The position numbers and the translations under genes were made by a program. This document shows, piece by piece, positions 40,777-50,929 of a stretch of 64,000 bases of DNA. The first letter of the stretch is position 1, and every line of letters starts with the position of its first letter. The stretch lies in the NCBI GenBank assembly GCA_017510335.1, contig JAFWNM010000028.1, positions 186,001 through 250,000 of the forward strand. The letters are read 5' to 3'. This DNA comes from Paracoccaceae bacterium. Lineage in GTDB: Bacteria > Pseudomonadota > Alphaproteobacteria > Rhodobacterales > Rhodobacteraceae. The notes under the pieces were generated by a model, which had not been told where the DNA came from, did no database searches, and saw only the letters and a list, made by a program, of their open reading frames with translations.

Positions 40777-41891
40777 CAACGCAAATATTCCTGTTTGGCA
40801 CATTGCGTCATGATGGCTTGCGGGCTGTTGTGCTGGGCGCGGAACATGTGGCCTGTGGGGCCGTCCTGCCGGGGTCAGCGCTGATTGATCGCGCGGGATA
40901 TCCAGCCCTTGTCAATAACCCCGATGCACAAGCTGACGGTGTTCTGGTGGTCCTTGATGATGCCACGCGCGCCAGACTGGATTTTTATGAAGGGCTTTTT
41001 GACTATTCCCGCCACATAGTGACAGTGCTGCGCGATGGCACAGCGGTTCAGGCTCAGATATATCTCCCTGCCCATTCGCCACAGGATATATGCGCGCCTT
41101 GGTCGTTTTCGCGCTGGTGCGCGCGTCATGCTGATGCTGCAGTTATGGCCGCGCACGAAGTGTTCGCTTTGCGGGCTGTTTATGACCCCGAGGCGCTGAA
41201 GGTGCGCTATCCTATGCTGCTTGCGCATGCGGCGTCACACTTGCGCGCGGCGCGCGGGGCGCAACCGGCAACGCTGCGCGGAAACTGGACCCGCGATGAT
41301 GTGGTGTCCCAACAGCGCATGCAGCCCTATGCCTATTTCTTTGGCGTGCAGGTCGATGATCTGACGTTCCAGCGCTTTGATGGCTGCGCAAGCGCACTGA
41401 TCCGGCGTGCGGGTTTTGTCATGAGCGATGCCGTGACGCTACTGCCCTATGACCCTGTGCTGGATCTGGTGCTGATTATAGAACAGTTCCGATATGGCCC
41501 GTATATCCGGGGCGATGTGAATTGCTGGTCGCTGGAACCTATTGCCGGGCGTATTGATCCGGGTGAAACGCCCGAAGAAGCGGCATTGCGCGAAACACAG
41601 GAAGAAGCGCGCCTTGTCGTGCGCGACGATGCGCTTATAGCGGTGGGGGCGTTTTACCCTTCACCCGGCGCGATTTCCGAATATCTGTATTCCTATGTCG
41701 CGCTGTGCGACCTGTCGCGCGAGAATGAAGGCGTGTCAGGACTGGCCGCCGAGGCTGAGGATATCCGCAGCCATGTCATTCCTTTTGCGCAGTTGATGAC
41801 GTTGATTGACAGTGGCGAGGTGCGCAACGGGCCGCTGATCCAGTCCGCCTATTGGCTGGCGCTGAACAAGGCGCGCTTGGGGACGGGCTGA
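40773..41891 (+). CDS. trgB: TrgB-like protein: GGCT-like domain fused to NUDIX hydrolase
   Basis: This 372-residue fusion has an N-terminal gamma-glutamylcyclotransferase-like fold (IFLFGTLRHDGLRAVVLG, then FYEGLFDYSR) and a C-terminal NUDIX domain with the full box GRIDPGETPEEAALRETQEEARL (GX5EX7REX2EE). It probably hydrolyses a nucleoside diphosphate-linked compound such as ADP-ribose. The ATG overlaps the trgA stop (ATGA). Tellurite resistance is the known phenotype of the pair; the chemistry is not settled. Confidence 0.85.
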   Translation: MTTQIFLFGTLRHDGLRAVVLGAEHVACGAVLPGSALIDRAGYPALVNNPDAQADGVLVVLDDATRARLDFYEGLFDYSRHIVTVLRDGTAVQAQIYLPAHSPQDICAPWSFSRWCARHADAAVMAAHEVFALRAVYDPEALKVRYPMLLAHAASHLRAARGAQPATLRGNWTRDDVVSQQRMQPYAYFFGVQVDDLTFQRFDGCASALIRRAGFVMSDAVTLLPYDPVLDLVLIIEQFRYGPYIRGDVNCWSLEPIAGRIDPGETPEEAALRETQEEARLVVRDDALIAVGAFYPSPGAISEYLYSYVALCDLSRENEGVSGLAAEAEDIRSHVIPFAQLMTLIDSGEVRNGPLIQSAYWLALNKARLGTG

Positions 41892-41896
41892 GTATT

Positions 41897-42493
41897 TCAG
41901 GACTGTGCCTTGCGCCATGCCTGCCAGTCTTCTGGGGTGTCCAGATCGGTCAGCGCACGCATACCTCTTAATGGATGCAGATGCGGGGGATAGGCGCGTA
42001 AAATCGCACGCGCGCCTTGATCGCCCGAAAGGGCCAGCATTTCGGGGAAAAGCGCCCTTGGCAAAATCACCGGATGACCGGGGCGGTTGTCGGATGTGGC
42101 GGCGCGCAGGCAGGTATCCGGCTGGTCCCGCTGCGCCGCGATCAGGGCGCGAAAATCATCAGATGTGATGTCGGGCATATCGGGCAGGGCAATCATCAAG
42201 GCGTCTACCGGCACAGCCAGCGCCCAGTTTGCAGCCACCCGCAGGCTGGCCGCCATACCTTCGTCTGCGTCAGGAACGCGCAGCACTTCTATGGGCAAAT
42301 CCCCCAGCACAGACGCCCGTTGCACCGCCCCGGGCCGCAAGGTCACCGCCACATGCGCGCTGGCCTGCAAGGCCCGCTGCGCGACACGGCGCAACAGCGC
42401 AGTGCCTTCCACCTGCTCCAGCAGCTTGTCCCCGCCACGCATGCGCCGCGCCAGTCCGGCGGCAGGCAGCACTATGGCGCAAGGCACACGCAT
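41897..42493 (-). CDS. MocA/MobA-like nucleotidyltransferase
   Basis: This 198-residue protein has the NTP-transferase start CAIVLPAAGLARRMRGGDKLL and the later MIALPDMPDITSDDF and NRPGHPVILPRALFP. These match MocA (molybdopterin cytidylyltransferase) and relatives. The ATG overlaps the livM stop by one base (TGATG), so it is expressed with the amino-acid transporter. No molybdoenzyme gene is near, so the substrate is open. Confidence 0.8.
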   Translation of the reverse strand: MRVPCAIVLPAAGLARRMRGGDKLLEQVEGTALLRRVAQRALQASAHVAVTLRPGAVQRASVLGDLPIEVLRVPDADEGMAASLRVAANWALAVPVDALMIALPDMPDITSDDFRALIAAQRDQPDTCLRAATSDNRPGHPVILPRALFPEMLALSGDQGARAILRAYPPHLHPLRGMRALTDLDTPEDWQAWRKAQS

Positions 42494-43797
42494 CAGCGTT
42501 CGGGTATCAGACCACGCGGCGCGAAGCGCAACATCAGCAGCAGCGCCACCCCCATGGTCAAAAGCCGCATATAGGCCGCAGATCCCAGCAAATGCTGTTT
42601 CAGTTCTGACCCGTCCGCCATGCCCGATGTCACCACTTCCATGAACCACCGTCCCGCCGGTTCCACCTGAACCCACAGGAACCATATGACGAACGCGCCC
42701 AGCACAGCCCCCCAGTTATTGCCTGACCCGCCGACAATGACCATCACCCATATCAGGAAGGTAAAGCGCAGCGGTTCATAGCTGCCGGGCGTAAGCTGCC
42801 CGTCCATGGACACCATCATTGCCCCGGCCAACCCGCAGACCGCCGACCCAAGCACAAAGATATTCAGGTGGCGTTTTGTCACGTTCTTGCCCATGGCACG
42901 CGCCGACACTTCATTGTCGCGGATGGCGCGCATCATACGGCCCCAGGGCGAATTCAGCGCCCGTTCCGCAAGCCATATCAGCAGTGCCAGCACAATCACA
43001 AACAAGCCCGCATATCCCAACCCCGAAAGAACAGAGGCTGTTTGCGACACATTCCAGCCCAGTGTTTCGGCCAGCGATTGCACCCAAGGTTGCGGTTGCA
43101 AGTCTACCGGGCGGGGCACGGGGCGGTCAATCCCCGTCACATTATTGACCCCGCGCGCCAGCCAGCGTTCATGTTTCATAACGGCAATGACAATTTCCGA
43201 TATGCCCAATGTGGCAATGGCCAGATAATCCGACCGCAAGCCCAGACTGACCTTGCCCACCAGCCACGCGACCCCCGCAGCAAAGACCGCGCCAACGGGC
43301 CATGCCAGAATAACAGGCATGTTCAACCCGCCCAGATACCCCTCGGATGCGGGATTGACCGCCTGCACTGCGCTTTTGGCAGGGCCAAACACATAGCTTG
43401 TCAGCAAATACCCAACTGCCAGAACGCCGAATATGGCCGCGCCGCGCAACTTGCCGGGCGACAAGTGTTTGTATACGGCAATCGCGGCCAGAATGGTTGC
43501 CACCCCCAGCATCAGTCCCAGCAAAATGCCAAGCCCGCCTGCGGCCCAGGCTTCCGGCACCGGCGGCTGCGCCACAAGAACCACTGCCAGACCGCCCACA
43601 GCCGTAAAGCCCATAACCCCCACATTGAACAGGCCCGCATAGCCCCATTGCATGTTCACGCCCAAGGCCATGATGGCGGAAATCAGGCTCATGTTCAGGA
43701 TGGTGATGGCCAGTTGCCAGCTTTGGAACATGCCGACCATTGCCAGAACGGCCCCCATCAGCGCAAACAGACCCAGATCGCGCGCAGTCAGGTTCAT
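42493..43797 (-). CDS. livM: Branched-chain amino acid ABC transporter permease LivM
   Basis: This 434-residue inner-membrane permease has about ten membrane helices, the QWGYAGLFNVGVMGFTAVGG segment and the cytoplasmic coupling motif SPWGRMMRAIRDNEVSARAMGKNV. It overlaps livH by 4 bp and the MocA-like gene by one base. Confidence 0.94.
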   Translation of the reverse strand: MNLTARDLGLFALMGAVLAMVGMFQSWQLAITILNMSLISAIMALGVNMQWGYAGLFNVGVMGFTAVGGLAVVLVAQPPVPEAWAAGGLGILLGLMLGVATILAAIAVYKHLSPGKLRGAAIFGVLAVGYLLTSYVFGPAKSAVQAVNPASEGYLGGLNMPVILAWPVGAVFAAGVAWLVGKVSLGLRSDYLAIATLGISEIVIAVMKHERWLARGVNNVTGIDRPVPRPVDLQPQPWVQSLAETLGWNVSQTASVLSGLGYAGLFVIVLALLIWLAERALNSPWGRMMRAIRDNEVSARAMGKNVTKRHLNIFVLGSAVCGLAGAMMVSMDGQLTPGSYEPLRFTFLIWVMVIVGGSGNNWGAVLGAFVIWFLWVQVEPAGRWFMEVVTSGMADGSELKQHLLGSAAYMRLLTMGVALLLMLRFAPRGLIPER

Positions 43798-44804
43798 AGC
43801 ACTTTCCCCTTGAAAATACCTGTTGGCCGGAACAACAGCACAATCACCAGAATTGCGAACGTGACCGCAAATTTATAATCCACCGGCAAAAGCTGCATCA
43901 TTGATGTCGGTTCCAGCCCTTCGGGCATCAGATAGCTGAAGACCCGTCGCCATGCATAAGTGATGCCCATTTCCGCGAATGCGACGATATAGGCCCCCAC
44001 AATGGCCCCCACGGGCGACCCAAGCCCCCCCAGAATGGCCGCGGCGAACATGGGCAGCAGCAGCTGGAAATAGTTGAATGGGCGAAACCCCTTGTCCAAC
44101 CCGTAAAGCGTGCCTGCGGTCACCAACAGCATGCCGGTAATCACCCATGTGATGATGACCACACGTTCCGGGTTGATCCCCGACAGCAGCGCCAGATCCT
44201 CGTTGTCGGAATAGGCGCGCATGGATTTTCCCGCCCGCGTGCGGTTCAGGAACCAAAACAACACCACCATCCCGATCAGCGCTGTAACAATGGTCAGTGC
44301 CTGCGCATTGCGCAGCGCCATCCCTTCGGCCAGCCCGGTAAAATCCCGGAAATCCCGGACCGAGAAGATGAAGCGCTCGCCGTCTTCAAAACGGGTTTCA
44401 CCGACCCCCATGAACAGGCGCGTAATACCGTTTGTCACAAACATGACCCCAAGCGAAGCCATGACGAAGATCATGGGCTTGGCTTTCACCTTGCGATAAT
44501 ACCGATACACCAGACGGTCCGCGATCAGCAGATAGCCAATCAGCACCACCATCCCGAACGGGATGGCCAGCACCGCTGTGGGCAGGGGGGAAATGCTGAT
44601 TCCCCGTGCCTGCAAAAAGAACGTCCCCCCGATAACAGCCGCAGTTCCCAACGCCATGGTGTCGCCATGGGCGAAATGCGCAAAGCGCAGGATTGAATAG
44701 ATCAGCGTGATCCCCAGCGCCCCAAGTGCCAGCTGGCTGCCATAGGCAAGGGCCGGGATCAGCATGAAGTTTGTCACGCTGACTAGCGCGTTTAGCGGTT
44801 CCAT
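43794..44804 (-). CDS. livH: Branched-chain amino acid ABC transporter permease LivH
   Basis: This 336-residue permease has about eight helices, the early LGALGITLIYSILRFAHFAHGDTMALG segment and TRAGKSMRAYSDNEDLALLSGINPERV, which contacts the ATPases. It partners LivM in the membrane. Confidence 0.94.
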   Translation of the reverse strand: MEPLNALVSVTNFMLIPALAYGSQLALGALGITLIYSILRFAHFAHGDTMALGTAAVIGGTFFLQARGISISPLPTAVLAIPFGMVVLIGYLLIADRLVYRYYRKVKAKPMIFVMASLGVMFVTNGITRLFMGVGETRFEDGERFIFSVRDFRDFTGLAEGMALRNAQALTIVTALIGMVVLFWFLNRTRAGKSMRAYSDNEDLALLSGINPERVVIITWVITGMLLVTAGTLYGLDKGFRPFNYFQLLLPMFAAAILGGLGSPVGAIVGAYIVAFAEMGITYAWRRVFSYLMPEGLEPTSMMQLLPVDYKFAVTFAILVIVLLFRPTGIFKGKVL

Positions 44805-44809
44805 CCTGA

Positions 44810-45520
44810 TCAGCCCCCCAAAAAGCTTTTGCGCACATCCGGGTCTGCCAGAAGCGCGCGCCCAGTGTCGGTATAGCGGTTGGCGCCCTGCACCAGAACA
44901 TAACCTTTATCAGCTATTTCAAGGGCTTGTCGTGCGTTTTGTTCCACCATCAGAATGGAAATACCGCTGCGTGCAATCTCGATGATGCGGTCGAACAATT
45001 CATCCATAACAATGGGGCTGACGCCTGCGGTGGGTTCATCCAGCATCAGGACACTGGGTTTGGTCATCAGCGCGCGCCCGACTGCCACTTGTTGGCGCTG
45101 GCCGCCCGACAATTCGCCTGCGGCCTGTCGGCGCTTGTCGCGCAGGATGGGAAACAGATCATACACCTGTTCAATTGTTTCTTGGAAATCGTCCCGGCGG
45201 ATGAAGGCCCCCATTTCCAGATTTTCTTCAACGCTCATTGATGGAAAGATATTGCTGGTCTGCGGCACAAACCCCATGCCTTTGGCAACACGGGCCTGCG
45301 GGGTCAGGGTGGTGATATCCTCGCCATTCAGGCGCACCGCCCCTTTGCGCAATTTCAACATGCCGAATACGGCCTTCATGGCAGTCGATTTCCCCGCGCC
45401 GTTTGGGCCAACGATCACTGCAATCTGGCCCTTGTCCACCGCGATGGTGCAGTCATGCAAAATATCCGCCCCGCCATAGCCGCCGGTCATGGCGTCGCCT
45501 ATCAGAACCGGCTTATCCAT
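44810..45520 (-). CDS. livF: Branched-chain amino acid ABC transporter ATPase LivF
   Basis: This 236-residue ATPase has Walker A IVGPNGAGKSTAMK, signature LSGGQRQQVAVGRALM and Walker B VLMLDEPTAGVSP, with the short C-terminus of LivF proteins. It directly precedes livH in the transcript. Confidence 0.95.
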   Translation of the reverse strand: MDKPVLIGDAMTGGYGGADILHDCTIAVDKGQIAVIVGPNGAGKSTAMKAVFGMLKLRKGAVRLNGEDITTLTPQARVAKGMGFVPQTSNIFPSMSVEENLEMGAFIRRDDFQETIEQVYDLFPILRDKRRQAAGELSGGQRQQVAVGRALMTKPSVLMLDEPTAGVSPIVMDELFDRIIEIARSGISILMVEQNARQALEIADKGYVLVQGANRYTDTGRALLADPDVRKSFLGG

Positions 45521-45583
45521 GGGCAGAACCCTTTATGTGTTTCATCTTGCCCCAAATACTCATGCCAGTGACGCAGCCCGCCA

Positions 45584-46381
45584 TCATAGCGCGCCCTCCT
45601 TGGCTTTGACCTTGTTTTTCAAGCCTGTTCCCAGATAGGCCTCGATCACCTGCTCATTTGCCTTGATCTCGTCCAGCGTGCCTTGCGCCAGAACCTTGCC
45701 TTCGGCCATGCAAATAACCGGGTCGCAAATGCGGCCGATAAAATCCATGTCATGTTCGATGACAACGAAGGTATAGCCCTGTTCCTTGTTCAGTCGCACA
45801 ATCGCATCAGCAATCGTGTTCAGAAGTGTGCGGTTCACGCCCGCGCCGACTTCGTCCAGAAAGACGATGCGCGCGTCGGTCATCATGGTGCGGCCAAGTT
45901 CCAGCAGCTTTTTCTGGCCACCGGAAATCTGCCCGGCCTTTTCATCGGCAATATGGTCAATCGTCAGGAATTCCAGGACTTCATCGGCGCGCGCGCGAAT
46001 GCGGCGTTCTTCTTCGCGGACGCGGGCGTTGTGAAACCAGACCGACCACAGGTTTTCACCTGCCTGACCGGGGGGCACCATCATCAGGTTCTCGCGCACA
46101 GTCATGGAATGGAATTCATGCGCAATCTGAAACGTGCGCAACAATCCTTTGGCAAACAAGTCATGCGGGGGCAGGCCGGTAATGTCATCACCTTCCATCA
46201 GCACGCGCCCCGATGTGGGCGCCAGAACACCGGCAATGACATTGAACAGCGTGGTTTTTCCCGCGCCATTCGGGCCTATCAATCCGGTGATGGACCCTTT
46301 CTGAATTTCCAGTGACGCCCCGTCGACGGCATGAAACCCGCCAAAATGCTTGTGCAGGTTTTCGACCCGGATCATGGCCAT
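45584..46381 (-). CDS. livG: Branched-chain amino acid ABC transporter ATPase LivG
   Basis: This 265-residue ATPase has Walker A IGPNGAGKTTLFN, signature ISGGQKKLLELGRTMM, Walker B IVFLDEVGAGVN and the C-terminal IEAYLGTG extension typical of LivG. In Walker B the usual Pro after the Glu is Val. First gene after the intercistronic hairpin downstream of livJ. Confidence 0.95.
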   Translation of the reverse strand: MAMIRVENLHKHFGGFHAVDGASLEIQKGSITGLIGPNGAGKTTLFNVIAGVLAPTSGRVLMEGDDITGLPPHDLFAKGLLRTFQIAHEFHSMTVRENLMMVPPGQAGENLWSVWFHNARVREEERRIRARADEVLEFLTIDHIADEKAGQISGGQKKLLELGRTMMTDARIVFLDEVGAGVNRTLLNTIADAIVRLNKEQGYTFVVIEHDMDFIGRICDPVICMAEGKVLAQGTLDEIKANEQVIEAYLGTGLKNKVKAKEGAL

Positions 46382-46426
46382 ATGTGTTTCTCCCTGTCCG
46401 CCACACCTGTTTTCCGGTGGTATCGG

Positions 46427-46458
46427 AAAAACGGCCCGAGGGGTCGCCTCGGGCCGTT
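46427..46458 (-). terminator. Intercistronic terminator after livJ
   Basis: A perfect 12-bp stem (AACGGCCCGAGG against CCTCGGGCCGTT) with a 5-base loop lies between the livJ stop and livG; on the minus strand it is followed by a run of five T. Such partial terminators let the binding protein be made in excess over the membrane parts. Confidence 0.85.
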
Positions 46459-46483
46459 GGATCCTTCCGGACCCGTTTCGTGC

Positions 46484-47665
46484 TTAGTGGAACGTAACTG
46501 TTACATACTCGCCGCCTTCGACGATGTATTCACGGTAGCTGCCTGCAGCTTCGCCCGGGCCAACCAGTTCGACATTCGTGGCACCGACATAGTTGATCTC
46601 GCCGCCCTCGGCCAGAATTTGCAGCCCCTTGGCCAGTTCGCCCGGCAAGATCAGCTCGCCCGGTTCATTGGCGACATTCAGAATATTTGCTGCGATGCCT
46701 TCGGGGGTTGCTTCGCCTGCAGCCTGTGCCGCCAGTGCCAGCAGGGCCGCCGCGTCATAGCTTTCGCGGGTGTAGCTGGAGGATGCATTCACGCCAGCCG
46801 CTTCTGCGATTTGCTGGAAGATATCCGCGCCTTCGCCCGATGCCCAGGGAATGGTCCCGATGGTGCCTTCCAGCGCTTCGCCAACAGCCGAAATCAGTTC
46901 ATCGCCATACATGCCATCGCCCATGAAGAAGCTCTCGAACGCGCCCAGTTCATAGGCCGTGCGCAGCATGGACCCGCCGCCGTCAACATACCCCAGAACG
47001 ACCAGCGCATCGCCACCGGCAGCCGCAAGCTGGCCGACCTCTGCGGAATAATCGCCCTTGGCTTCTTCGTGCGCCACTTTCGACGTGATGGTGCCGCCAG
47101 CCGCAAGGAAGGATTCCTCGAAGGCGTTGGCAAAGCCCGAACCGTAATCGTTGTTGGTATAGGTCAGCGCGACTTGATCGAAGCCGCGTTCAATCACGAT
47201 ACCTGCCAGAATCTCGCCCTGACGCGCATCAGACGGGGATGTGCGGTAGAACAGGCCGTTTGATTCGGTTGTTGTGAAGGCTGGCGATGTTGCCGAAGGT
47301 GAAATCATCGGAACGCCCGCAGACATTGCGACGTTTTGCAAAATCGCCATCGTCACGCCAGAACAATCCGCGCCCATTATCGCCACGACCCCGTCAGAGG
47401 AGATCATGCGTTCTGCCGCAGCCTGCGCAGCAGAGGAATCAACGCAGGTGGAATCCGCGCGCACTGCTGAAATGGTCTGACCGCCCAGAAACAGGCCGCT
47501 TTCATTGATTTCGGCAAAAGCCAGTTCGGCACTGTCGGCCATATGCGGCGCGATGGATTCCAGCGGCCCGGTGAAGCCGACCAGCACGCCCATTTTCACA
47601 TCATCGGCGAACGCAGCGCCTGCCGAGAAGGCCAGCGCGGTGCTTGCAAGAAGCAGCTTTTTCAT
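46484..47665 (-). CDS. livJ: Branched-chain amino acid ABC transporter substrate-binding protein
   Basis: This 393-residue periplasmic protein has a signal peptide (KKLLLASTALAFSAGAAFA) and a receptor-type fold with VLVGFTGPLESIAPHMADSAELA and VAIMGADCSGVTMAILQNVA. The ATG at 47665 is set by GGGAG 9 bases upstream. It is the first gene of the liv transcript. Ligand (Leu/Ile/Val or a related amide) is inferred from the operon. Confidence 0.92.
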   Translation of the reverse strand: MKKLLLASTALAFSAGAAFADDVKMGVLVGFTGPLESIAPHMADSAELAFAEINESGLFLGGQTISAVRADSTCVDSSAAQAAAERMISSDGVVAIMGADCSGVTMAILQNVAMSAGVPMISPSATSPAFTTTESNGLFYRTSPSDARQGEILAGIVIERGFDQVALTYTNNDYGSGFANAFEESFLAAGGTITSKVAHEEAKGDYSAEVGQLAAAGGDALVVLGYVDGGGSMLRTAYELGAFESFFMGDGMYGDELISAVGEALEGTIGTIPWASGEGADIFQQIAEAAGVNASSSYTRESYDAAALLALAAQAAGEATPEGIAANILNVANEPGELILPGELAKGLQILAEGGEINYVGATNVELVGPGEAAGSYREYIVEGGEYVTVTFH

Positions 47666-47812
47666 AAGGTATCTCCCATAGGGTTTTGTTCTCGTTTTTG
47701 TTCTGTGCCAGTCTGGCATGGAACCGGCGGCTTGTTCCGCCCTGTATTATGCCTAGCATGGCGGTTTGGTCTAGAAAAGACGTTTTGAAATCCAGCACGC
47801 AGCGTTGCGTTT

Positions 47813-48088
47813 TCAGGTTTCGGTCAGGGTGTAGCTGCGCGGTATGCCTGCAGTTGCCTGTCCCCATGCGCTGGCTTTGGCGCGGGTCTGGTGGGCGTCA
47901 AACGCTGCGCGCGTGGCAAAGCGTTCCGACACATCCCAGACAAGCGGATCATCCGTGGGTGTGACGTCAAACTGCAAACAGCCCGCTTCAGCCCGTGTCA
48001 GGCGCGTATGTTCGGGCAGGTGGCGCCGCACAATACCGGCTTGCGCATCATCCACACATCGCAACGTGCCGATCAGGGTAACAGGCAT
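47813..48088 (-). CDS. ABM-domain (antibiotic biosynthesis monooxygenase-like) protein
   Basis: This 91-residue ferredoxin-like fold protein has VTLIGTLRCVDDAQAGIV, the HTRLTRAEAGCLQFDVTP core and WDVSERFATRAAFDAHQ. Such YgiN-like proteins act as small heme- or quinol-related oxygenases or detoxification factors. It shares one base with the guaA stop, so it is cotranslated. Confidence 0.85.
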   Translation of the reverse strand: MPVTLIGTLRCVDDAQAGIVRRHLPEHTRLTRAEAGCLQFDVTPTDDPLVWDVSERFATRAAFDAHQTRAKASAWGQATAGIPRSYTLTET

Positions 48089-49650
48089 TATTCCAGTTCG
48101 ATCGTGCCGGGGGGTTTTGACGTGCAGTCATAGAAGACACGGTTTATCCCGCGCACTTCATTGATGATCCGGGTGGACGTTTCGCCCAGAAATTCATGCG
48201 TGAACGGGTAATAATCGGCTGTCATTCCGTCAACAGACGTGACCGCACGAAGCCCCAGCGCGAAATCATAGGTGCGACCGTCGCCCATGACGCCCACTGT
48301 GCGCATGGGCAAAATGGCGGCAAAAGCCTGCCAGATTTCATCATACAGGCCATGACGGCGGATCTGGTCAATATAGACCGCATCGGCGCGGCGCAGAATT
48401 TCCAGCTTTTCGCGGGTAATCTCACCGGGGCAGCGGATGGCAAGGCCCGGACCGGGGAAGGGGTGGCGGCCAATGAACTTGTCGGGCAGGCCCAGTTCAC
48501 GCCCCAGCGCGCGCACTTCGTCCTTGAACAACTCGCGCAGCTGTTCCACCAGTTTCAGGCCCATCTTTTCAGGCAGGCCGCCGACATTGTGGTGGCTCTT
48601 GATGGTTACGGACGGCCCGCCGGAGAAGCTGACCGATTCGATGACATCAGGATACAGCGTGCCCTGGGCCAGAAATTCAGCGCCATCAATCTGGCTGGCG
48701 TATTTCTGGAACACATCAATGAACAATCGCCCGATGATCTTGCGCTTTGTTTCTGGATCGGAAACGCCGTCCAACTCGCCAAGGAACAAATCGGCTTCAT
48801 CTGCGTGAATTAGCGGAATGTTGTAGTTGTCGCGGAACATGGTGACGACTTCTTCGGCCTCGTTCAGGCGCAAAAGGCCGTGATCGACGAACACGCAAGT
48901 AAGCTGGTCACCGATGGCTTCATGTATCAACACCGCGGCAACGGAACTGTCAACGCCGCCGGACAGGCCGCAAATTACTTGTTTGTCGCCCACCTGTTCG
49001 CGGATGCGCGCAATCGCTTCATCCTTGTAGGAAGCCATGGTCCAGTCGCCGGTGAACCCTGCCAGCTTCACAAAATTCTCGTATAGCTTGGCGCCGTTCG
49101 GGGTGTGGTGCACTTCGGGGTGGAACTGCACCGCGAAGAAATTGCGCGACGGGTCGGCAGTAATCGCAAACGGTGCGCCGGGCGATGTGCCGAAAACCGC
49201 AAACCCCGGGGCAAGGCGGCTGACATGGTCACCATGGCTCATCCAGACCTGTTCGCGGCCATCCACGCCACCAAACCAGCCGTCCAGCAGCGGCAGGCGT
49301 TCGGCAGTGGGGGTCACATAGGCGCGCCCGAATTCGGCCGTGCCGTGCCCGGTTTCCACCAGCCCGCCAAGTTCCTGCATCATCACTTGTTGGCCATAGC
49401 AGATGCCAAGGATGGGCACCCCCAGCGCGAATACGGATTCCGGCGGGCGGGGTGATCCGTCGCGCGTCACCGAATCAGGGCCGCCCGACAGGATGATGGC
49501 CTTGGGCGCAAATTCGGCCAGAAACGCGTCATCCACCTTCTGATAAGGGTGGATTTCGCAATACACACTCAGTTCCCGAAGCCTGCGCGCGATAAGCTGC
49601 GTGACCTGAGAACCGAAATCGATGATCAGAAGGCGTTGATGCTGGGTCAT
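48088..49650 (-). CDS. guaA: GMP synthase (glutamine-hydrolysing)
   Basis: This 520-residue enzyme makes GMP from XMP. The N-terminal class I amidotransferase has the catalytic Cys in [15 protein letters not shown] and His/Glu in FHPEVHHTP; the synthetase half has the PP-loop [14 protein letters not shown] and ends in KPPGTIELE. Length is standard. Confidence 0.97.
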   Translation of the reverse strand: MTQHQRLLIIDFGSQVTQLIARRLRELSVYCEIHPYQKVDDAFLAEFAPKAIILSGGPDSVTRDGSPRPPESVFALGVPILGICYGQQVMMQELGGLVETGHGTAEFGRAYVTPTAERLPLLDGWFGGVDGREQVWMSHGDHVSRLAPGFAVFGTSPGAPFAITADPSRNFFAVQFHPEVHHTPNGAKLYENFVKLAGFTGDWTMASYKDEAIARIREQVGDKQVICGLSGGVDSSVAAVLIHEAIGDQLTCVFVDHGLLRLNEAEEVVTMFRDNYNIPLIHADEADLFLGELDGVSDPETKRKIIGRLFIDVFQKYASQIDGAEFLAQGTLYPDVIESVSFSGGPSVTIKSHHNVGGLPEKMGLKLVEQLRELFKDEVRALGRELGLPDKFIGRHPFPGPGLAIRCPGEITREKLEILRRADAVYIDQIRRHGLYDEIWQAFAAILPMRTVGVMGDGRTYDFALGLRAVTSVDGMTADYYPFTHEFLGETSTRIINEVRGINRVFYDCTSKPPGTIELE

Positions 49651-49690
49651 GGCGCCCCGATTAAGTCAAGCCTGCGCGCCCTGCAAGGGC

Positions 49691-50929
49691 CTAAAGGGGC
49701 TGCGCGCCGTCAATGCACAGGATTTGCAGATCGGCCACATTCGTGCCGGTGGCCCCTGTCACCAGCAGATCATCAGCCAATTCCAGTGCATGATAGCTGT
49801 CGTTATTGGCCAGCAATGTGGCCGGGTCGCCCCCGGACGCACGAATACGCGCCAGCGTGTTGCCATCCACCACCGCGCCCGCCGCATCTGTGGGGCCATC
49901 GCGCCCGTCGGTGCCCCCTGACAGAAAGCGCCAGCCTGCAATGCCGTCCAGCGCCGTGGCAACGCGCAGCGCCAGTTCCTGATTGCGCCCCCCGCGCCCT
50001 GTGCCCTGCAACCTGACGGTTGTTTCCCCGCCAAACAGCGCGACACGCGGCCCGCCGTCGCGTACGGTCTGCACAATGCGCGTTGCCGCGCAGCCCACAT
50101 CCCCGATCAGCGCGTCCGACTGGATCGAGGCCCCGTCACAGGCGCGCGCCATCGCATCCAGCGACATACGATTCGACCCGATCAGGCGGTTTTCGGCATG
50201 GGGCAGGGGGGGCGTGTCCGGCGTGCGCCCCAGCGCCTCTCGCGCAGCCAGTGGCAGGCGGTCCCATAACCCGGATGTGGCCAGAAGGGCGCGCACCTCG
50301 TCGCGCGTGGCAATCGGCGCGACTGTGGGACCGGACGCGATGGCGCGCAGGTCATCGCCAATCACATCCGACAGGATCAGCGCATGCACCTGGGCGGGCG
50401 CGGCCATGTGCAGCAACCCGCCCCCCTTCATCCGCGACAAGTGCTGGCGGACGGCGTTCATTGCGACAATATCCAGCCCCGCGCCCAGCAACAGATCATT
50501 GACCTGCGCCTTGTCGGCCAGCGACAGGCCCGAAACCGGCGCAGGCATCAGCGCCGACCCCCCGCCCGATACCAGCACAAGCACGCGATCAGCCGCACGG
50601 GTGCGCGCCAGCATCTTTTGCACGGCCAACCCCGCCTGAAGCCCGTTTTCATCGGGCACCGGGTGCCCTGCCGCCATGACACGCGCCCCCTCCAGCGGTG
50701 TGGCATTTTCGTAATTGGTGATCACCAGGGCCGCGTGTGGGACAGGCAGCACCGACAAGGCGGCCTGCATCATGGTGCGCGCGGCCTTGCCCACCGCCAG
50801 CACATACAGCCGCCCCCCTTCGGGCAGGTGCAAGGGCGCATCGCATAGGGCATCATGCACCGCCGCATGCGGGTTTGCCGCAGCAACGCCTGTGGTGAAC
50901 AAGTCGGTCATCTGCGCACGGTTCAGCAT
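49691..50929 (-). CDS. Glycerate 2-kinase (DUF4147/MOFRL family)
   Basis: This 412-residue enzyme of the MOFRL family phosphorylates glycerate in serine/glyoxylate metabolism. The N-terminal DUF4147 domain has YVLAVGKAARTMMQAAL and VLVLVSGGGSALM; the C-terminal MOFRL domain has RGGRNQELALRVATAL and SGGTDGRDGPTDAAGAVVD. The ATG at 50929 follows AAGGAG. It lies 40 bp upstream of guaA in the same direction. Confidence 0.9.
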   Translation of the reverse strand: MLNRAQMTDLFTTGVAAANPHAAVHDALCDAPLHLPEGGRLYVLAVGKAARTMMQAALSVLPVPHAALVITNYENATPLEGARVMAAGHPVPDENGLQAGLAVQKMLARTRAADRVLVLVSGGGSALMPAPVSGLSLADKAQVNDLLLGAGLDIVAMNAVRQHLSRMKGGGLLHMAAPAQVHALILSDVIGDDLRAIASGPTVAPIATRDEVRALLATSGLWDRLPLAAREALGRTPDTPPLPHAENRLIGSNRMSLDAMARACDGASIQSDALIGDVGCAATRIVQTVRDGGPRVALFGGETTVRLQGTGRGGRNQELALRVATALDGIAGWRFLSGGTDGRDGPTDAAGAVVDGNTLARIRASGGDPATLLANNDSYHALELADDLLVTGATGTNVADLQILCIDGAQPL

